From Pocillopora verrucosa (taxonomy: Eukaryota > Cnidaria > Anthozoa > Scleractinia > Pocilloporidae), in the NCBI RefSeq assembly GCF_036669915.1, contig NC_089320.1, forward strand, positions 22,303,948-22,367,947: a stretch of DNA of 64,000 nt, written 5' to 3'. Within the stretch, counting starts at the first letter, position 1. Every line of letters begins with the position of its first letter. This document shows positions 58,660 to 64,000 of this stretch, piece by piece. Both the position numbers and the translations under genes were made by a program. The notes under the pieces were generated by a model. The model made no database searches. It was not told the origin of the DNA and saw only the letters and a program-made list of their open reading frames with translations.

Positions 58660-58830
58660 AGTAAGAGAGATGGTAAGTATCGAGCTCGGTAAAGAAATAG
58701 AGAAAGATGTTTTTCGTCTTGTCACGAGCGTGGGAGAAAGAAAAAAATTCTGAGTCCCTATGAGGAATCGGATTCCGCGCTCCGATGCTCCACCACTGAG
58801 CCACAGAGACCCTCGGGTGAGCGAGGTCTA
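58660..58830 (-). mobile_element. tRNA-derived SINE (minus)
   Basis: Minus strand: TCTGTGGCTCAGTGGTGGAGC (A-box), then CATCGGAGCGCGGAATCCGATT, then CCTCATAGGGACTCAGAATTTTTTTCTT and CACGCTCGTGACAAGACG...CTCTATTTCTTTACCGAGCTCG. The B-box region is partly deleted. The body is the same as the plus-strand SINE at 63535. Confidence 0.7.
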
Positions 58831-58844
58831 TTAGAAATCGAAAT

Positions 58845-58985
58845 TTCCCGGATGTTCAGATATTCGTAAGATCAACAGACATCTATCGCCGTGGGTACCT
58901 CTCTGATGATATTAAAATCTTCAAGCGAGGCTCTCAGCTTATCTGTTTATACGGTGCCATCAGTGTTGTATCGGCAAGTAAGGTT
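58845..58985 (-). pseudogene. Relic of array exon 3 (~140 bp)
   Basis: The plus sequence CGGATGTTCAGATATTCGTAAG, GTGGGTACCTCTCTGATGAT, CTTCAAGCGAGGCTCTCAG, ACGGTGCCATC.GTGTTGTATCGGCAAGTA matches the middle of exon 3 in the intact copies (YVNI...DYLRASLEDF). Both ends are lost. Confidence 0.75.
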
Positions 58986-61850
58986 GATCAAAATCTGTGG
59001 GAACATAATGTATTAATCAGTTCTTGAATATGAGTCGGTAAAACAAAAGAAGGTAGTAAACAAACCAAAAACAACAATCGCCAATATGCCCACAACACGA
59101 CGTCTTCGGGCGCACTGAAATGCAAATTTCTCTTCTCCCTCATCTTGTTGTCACGAATGAATTTTTCATGGAGCTCAGCTCATAATCCGTAGAGACATTT
59201 TCCAGGGAACACCTGGAGAATTAAAAACATACATGACAGAAATTCATGATCATGTACAGCGTCCACTGAGTTGTTTTTCCCCCACGTTATGGGAAAGATT
59301 GCAAAACTATTCAAAATGTCGAAATTGTGCATATTTTTGATTACTATAAAATCTGCTGAAAAGTTTCCGCTTATTAGAGGTTAATACAGATCGCAGAACG
59401 TATTGCTACGTATTGATACGCAATTCGGCTAACGCATATGAAATTTAATTGCAGCTAGACTCACCAATCAGTTACGTCTGGACTGAAACAGGCAAAAGAA
59501 CGAAACGAGAAGAGTAGAGGATAAACTCAAGTTAGAGAAATTACGGCAAAAAAATTAAATCACGCTGCCAGGCGGAATTTCGCCATCAAATTTTTCGTTA
59601 GGTGATATTTTAGAAAGTGCTTTTACCACTGAATCATATTTTTTATTTTCCTTGATTAATTTAACACTGGATCCAGGGTAGGTTCTTTGCTCTGTGCCTT
59701 GCTTCAGGCTTGGAGCTTTTTTGATGCATTACAAAAAAGAGGGAAGAATGTTTACATATTCTCCAGGTTATCTGCTTATCAAACTTATCCTTCGATGTGT
59801 TAACATTTCGCACTAAGAATGATAACAAAAAATGATCATATAAGAGGTGAAATTATCTTTAATCTTGGCTAATCTACGCCGCCAACAAAAAAATATTCGT
59901 TATTATTTTGCAATATGTTTTCACACTCTCTAAACAGATGTCTCGAACCGTGGCAAAAAAAATTATAAAATGCTGAGGAAAGACCAAGAGTGTTGTGAAA
60001 GATCTTTCAAGTGTAGAAGATAGCAGTGTGGATCAGCTTTGTGTGCTACATTTCCATAATTGTTTTTTCCTCATGGAGTGCAAAAATATTTACCAGTTTC
60101 TTTGCCGTTTTTATGGATGTAGAACTTGAACACCCGCTAATTCGAACCATTTTTCGTTTCTCTTGGGAATTCGAGTCAGTGGGGTTCTGTTTTCTCATTT
60201 CCCTTTCTTATGGCTGTATATTTATCAAAGTCCGTTGCAGTCATAGTGCAGCCGTCCAGGGGGAAAGAAAATTAACGAGTACCTTGCATGTTTCTTGTTA
60301 CTTGCGGATCTTTATTAACCTAGTTTCCTTTGGTAGTGTACTGTAAGTGGATACTTTTTGCAAGTCAGACTAGCTATCTCACAAATTAAGAAAATTTATA
60401 CAATTTAAGTTGATTTTATAGATCGTGATCCTGATATGAAAATAATTTTGTTATGAGAAACTTTCTCAACTACGGAGGTAGACTGATAAATTTATAGATT
60501 GAAATAAAGTGAGACCTTAACTCGCCATTTACGGCCTAATGGCCTTGAAACGAGTAATGAGCTATTTTTCGATTCCAACATCGCACGACTTCGAATGCAA
60601 AACATTTAGAGCAACCGCAATAAAATGCTTCTCAGTGTAACGGGTACCTGGGTACACGCAGTCATGCTTCTAGTTACGGGAAATGATTTTAATTAATCGT
60701 ATCCCAAGCTCGGTGTTCGAGTGAGTTAAAGTCCTAATATCAATTCCATCATCTTATCAAAATTAGCGACCTAAATTTTCAGTTTTATTCCGATTATTAG
60801 GGAGTTTTGGATCCACGTTGGCTTTTGAATACGCGTGACTGCAAACGCTTAGGAGTCACGTAACCAGACTCCAGCGGTCACGTTCGCCATTTGCCGTCCT
60901 CGCTTAAACTTCGGGCAAGGCAGTTTCAGGTACTTGAACTTCCTCGACACTTTTTTTCTACCTGTTCGAAAGTTTTCACGTATGTCCCAGAAATATATGT
61001 GAAGTCTTTTGTTTATAACCAATCCGATTGGAACATTAGGAAACCAATCTTTTAGCCGCATTTTGTGCAGACATGGACGCATAAAAAAATAATGCTTTCT
61101 GTATTTCGTCTTCACGGCCTACAGATCGACTTTCGTAACTTGAGAGACTCAAGCAACCGAGGCATCAACTTTAAAATTAAAAGCCGTCCCAATCGTTTTA
61201 TGTTTTAATAATTGCGCTAATTACTTGATTATGCAAATCGTGATGTTGACAATATGAACCAGACTGGATGGCTTCCGGGTTGAAGCCACTTCTCTAATAG
61301 TATTACTTTTGGGGACGCCAAGGGAAATTTAAGTAGCTTCTTGTTGTCGTGAAAACTGACGATATCTCTGTGGCTACTACTGGCTATTACAACAGCGATA
61401 GATAATAAGTTTTACATCTGCTGTCATTTTTTATTTATACAATTTATGTGCATTTGCAGTTGTGCTGACGATTTAAGATTGAAATGGGGAAGAATTGACG
61501 GGTGCAGTTTCAACGCTACTTTGTTTGGCCCGTGTCTTTTCAAAACGGTTTGAAAGAGTAGTATTGGATGCTTTGTACCGGAGACTTGTATGGGAGAAGG
61601 CACAATACCGTACACGCTCCTGTTCTTTGTTTCGTCGTCGTCGGTTTTCAATTAAACTTTGATTGCCAAAGTACCCTTTCATGGTATTTATTCTAGCAAG
61701 TCAACAATCGAAAGAAAAGTGACTTCTAGCGTAGTAAATAAGTTTTTAATCAGAATTTAGTTAGTCACCCTTTTCATAGCCTCCCTGAAAGACCCTTAAA
61801 TTATGAATCCTTCCAGGACAGGTGTTGGAAAAAATATAAATCTGTGAAAC
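58985..61850. repeat. Spacer module W (copy 2), split, with unassigned sequence between
   Basis: 58985-59770 and 61300-61560 are the two halves of the module that is continuous at 30770-31930. About 1.5 kb (59780-61290) lies between them and looks like an insertion of unknown type. Its ORFs (for example minus 61115-60849, plus 60026-60346) have no recognisable composition. Confidence 0.55.
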
Positions 61851-61859
61851 GTGATAATA

Positions 61860-61995
61860 CATGCGAAATTAAGAGATCCTCGCAGCTAAGAACACTACTG
61901 AAACGAGAAAAAAATTCAGGCCCGAACGGGATTTGACCCCATGACCTCTACGGTACCGGTACAACGCTCTACCAACTGAGCTAGCTTGCTGGTTA
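61860..61995 (-). mobile_element. tRNA-derived SINE (second family)
   Basis: The minus strand reads AGCTAGCTCAGTTGGTAGAGC (tRNA-like A-box) then GTTGTACCGGTACCGTAGAGG, GGGTCAAATCCCG (B-box), then TTCGGGCCTGAATTTTTTTCTCG and a body ending GCGAGGATCTCTTAATTTCGC. It lacks a proper 3' acceptor stem, so it is a SINE rather than a tRNA gene. Confidence 0.65.
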
Positions 61996-62129
61996 GCTGC
62001 AGTTTACAATGCAACACAACTTACAATAATTACCTATCAGGATTACATACAGCATCTTATGGTCGATGGCGGATGGGTAGTGTGTGATAGTGTCATAGCG
62101 AAGGATTATGTAGATATCATAATGTTATT

Positions 62130-63535
62130 GCCGGGGATTTTCAGCGATTGTATAAATCACCGACCAACCTTCCTAACAACGCAAAACAGATCCACAGCAG
62201 TTGAATTTTAGTTTACAGCAGCCCGGCCATGAAGATACTTCTACAGATCAGACGTAAGCGGCTTAAAATCTTAGCCCTGAAACTTCTGGGTCAATTGAAA
62301 AATGAAATTGTACGTACAGGATCAAAATTAGCTCAGCCGACGTTTTGTATCAGGTTTACAGTCTGCACAGTGATTTGCTTTCGATCAAGAACTGGGTCAG
62401 TGATATCACCCGGTTTTGAGACTTGTTGTCGGTTTAGCAGCAAGATAAGAAATGCTTTTTCGTTGATTATTATTTCCTTTTCTAAGATACTTTGTGTAAA
62501 GTATTTGGTCATCCATATTACTTTAATTCATAATCGAATGATATTAGCTGTCCGAGCCGTAGATAGTTTTGTCTATACCATGACGTCGGCATAAAACGTG
62601 TCGTCACGGTCCGATATTTAAAAACTTAGGCTTGCCCCACATTTCAGATCACCCTTTACATTCAGAAATGTCATGACAAAAGAAAGACACTTTTTGGAGA
62701 ACACTGTTATGTTTTTCACACCTCACCTAAGCAGATCATTTTTTTAAAGGTATCTCTCCACCAAAGTATTTCTTTAAGTTGCTTTCCTTTTATAAGCCGC
62801 CAATTCAGGTGCGAGAATTAAATCAATCAGTTCATTCCAGATGTCTGAGCCAAACAGACATGTAGAGCTCGAAAACGTAATAAAATAATTAATTATTGTT
62901 TGTTAATTATTCATTATACACAAAGGATGGCGCAAAAAAATATCTTGTTTAGGTGGTTATATCCACTGAAGCTAAAATAAAAAAAAGGAGATGAAATGAT
63001 CCTGCAGATGGGTGTTAATTAACGGCAGGAAATTCTTTTTATTTCATCTTAAAGAGCTGAAATGCTTTTTTCAACAAACTCACATTTTACTTTTTCAAAT
63101 GAAGTTTAATGGAACTAAGCAGTTACAATGATAACATTATCATAATTATACATTTTACGTTATCATGTTTGAATTAAAAAAAACAACAGCAGGATAAGAA
63201 ACATTTATGAGACAATGTGCTTAACATGTGAAATTGGTTGTACTATACAGAATATTGAATATTAAGTCAATAAAGGATGAATAACCGATGAATATTAATT
63301 GGAGGGTAAAATTGGTGTCCACCCGAAACTGGGCAGTCTATTTTTATATCATTAGTTTGAAGAAGGAAGCTTATGATCAAGAAAGTAGTAAAGTAAATCA
63401 CGCTTTGAAAGATCACGGAAAGTTTTGATTTATCATACATGCTTGGATGTGTCTAACATCTTTTTCAATTGCAAAAGCTATTTAACTAAAAGTTAATAAT
63501 TCTTAGATGAACTTCGTAATGGGCCTCGCTCATCA
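62130..63535. repeat. Spacer modules X (copy 2) and the ~1-kb duplicate of 47640-48625
   Basis: 62130-62560 resembles 44140-44870, and 62620-63535 is collinear with 47640-48540 (CACCTAAGCAGATCAT; TTTCTTTAAGTTGCTTTCC; TTCAAATGAAGTTTAAT; CCACCCGAAACTGG). No gene is supported. Confidence 0.6.
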
Positions 63536-63695
63536 TAGAGTATCTGTAGCTAAGTGGTAAAGCATCGGAGCGAGGGATCCGAAAGGTCTGAGGCTCGATT
63601 CAGTTGAATTTTTTTTTGTTCCACACTCGTGCCATGACGGAAAACATGTTTCTCTATTTCTTTACCGAGCTCAAAGATTACCATCTCTCTTAATC
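63535..63695 (+). mobile_element. tRNA-derived SINE (plus)
   Basis: TAGCTAAGTGGTAAAGCATC (A-box), CGGAGCGAGGGATCCGAAAGG, TCTGAGGCTCGATTC (B-box), then TTTTTTTTGTTCCACACTCG, ATGACGGAAAACATG and TTTCTCTATTTCTTTACCGAGCTC. Same family as 58660-58830. The duplicate at 48548 keeps only the tRNA-like head. Confidence 0.7.
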
Positions 63696-64000
63696 TATTT
63701 ATAATAATTCTTATAACAACTTCAAAAAGGATTCTTATTTATGGCATAAAATTAAGAAAAAAAAAAGGATTGTGCAAGATAAAGACAAAGCGTAAGGTAT
63801 TGGGTCAACTTAGAAGATTATTTGATTGAAACCAGTTGATGTATAGCTATAAACTAGCTCTACATCTTGCACATAGTTTATGTAAAGGAGTGGCTTTAAA
63901 CACATCCATACTCTGCGATGAGAATTACGTGTTTACTGGCGTTGAATCAATAACGGTAACTTGTCGACACTCAAAGATAGACTAAATGATATTCTAACAT

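Noticed and set aside
60849-61115. 88-codon minus-strand ORF rich in Lys and Arg
   Set aside because: No recognised motif, splice context or second copy; cannot be told from chance.
61921-61990. Possible functional tRNA gene on the minus strand
   Set aside because: A- and B-boxes are present but the acceptor stem does not close and a SINE body follows.
62229-62594. 121-codon plus-strand ORF
   Set aside because: Lies in a duplicated spacer module and is not conserved as a frame in the partner at 44140-44870.

Overview
The window is animal nuclear DNA, most likely from an anthozoan cnidarian, probably a stony coral. The evidence is: AT-rich sequence with GT-AG introns; an SCAF4/SCAF8-type RNA polymerase II CTD-binding gene split into 15 coding exons; a tandem family of small secreted PAN/apple + EGF + fibrinogen-like proteins of the kind annotated in corals as skeletal-organic-matrix-like; and decayed Penelope-like elements (PLEs) carrying hammerhead ribozyme motifs, LINE tails and tRNA-derived SINEs. 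There is no bacterial-style organisation, CRISPR array or operon.

Layout. (1) About 0.5-6.45 kb, minus strand: the 5' part of a multi-exon gene I do not recognise. Its last visible exons hold one MORN-like motif and it runs off the left edge. (2) 6.8-17.3 kb, minus strand: a complete SCAF4/8 orthologue. The 15 exons I assembled keep phase throughout and give 1293 codons, with a CID, an RRM and two Arg-rich regions. One intron appears to use a GC donor. Its promoter faces an orphan plus-strand first exon at 17.64 kb. (3) 17.8-21.7 kb: transposon debris, including a PLE remnant with a well-preserved hammerhead motif and a 5'-truncated LINE. (4) 21.8-55.7 kb, minus strand: six recognisable copies plus one first-exon relic of the PAN-EGF-fibrinogen-like gene, each built of three phase-0 exons. 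Copies 1 (21.8-24.7 kb) and 3 (39.5-42.4 kb) read through intact. Copies 2, 4, 5 and 6 carry stops, frameshifts, lost splice sites, inverted repeats or a deleted exon. (5) 55.7-64 kb: duplicated spacer DNA from the same array with an exon-3 relic, SINEs and no convincing gene.

Functional reading. The left third holds housekeeping loci: SCAF4/8 couples the phosphorylated CTD to RNA processing and poly(A)-site choice. The right two thirds is a birth-and-death cluster of secreted adhesive or matrix proteins whose promoters (CCAAT plus TATA-like box) were copied with the genes. Spacer modules of roughly 0.5-2 kb recur in several places, showing repeated segmental duplication followed by transposon insertion, deletion and palindrome formation.

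Limits: exon boundaries and homologies were read by eye from splice consensus, phase and remembered family features. No database search was run.
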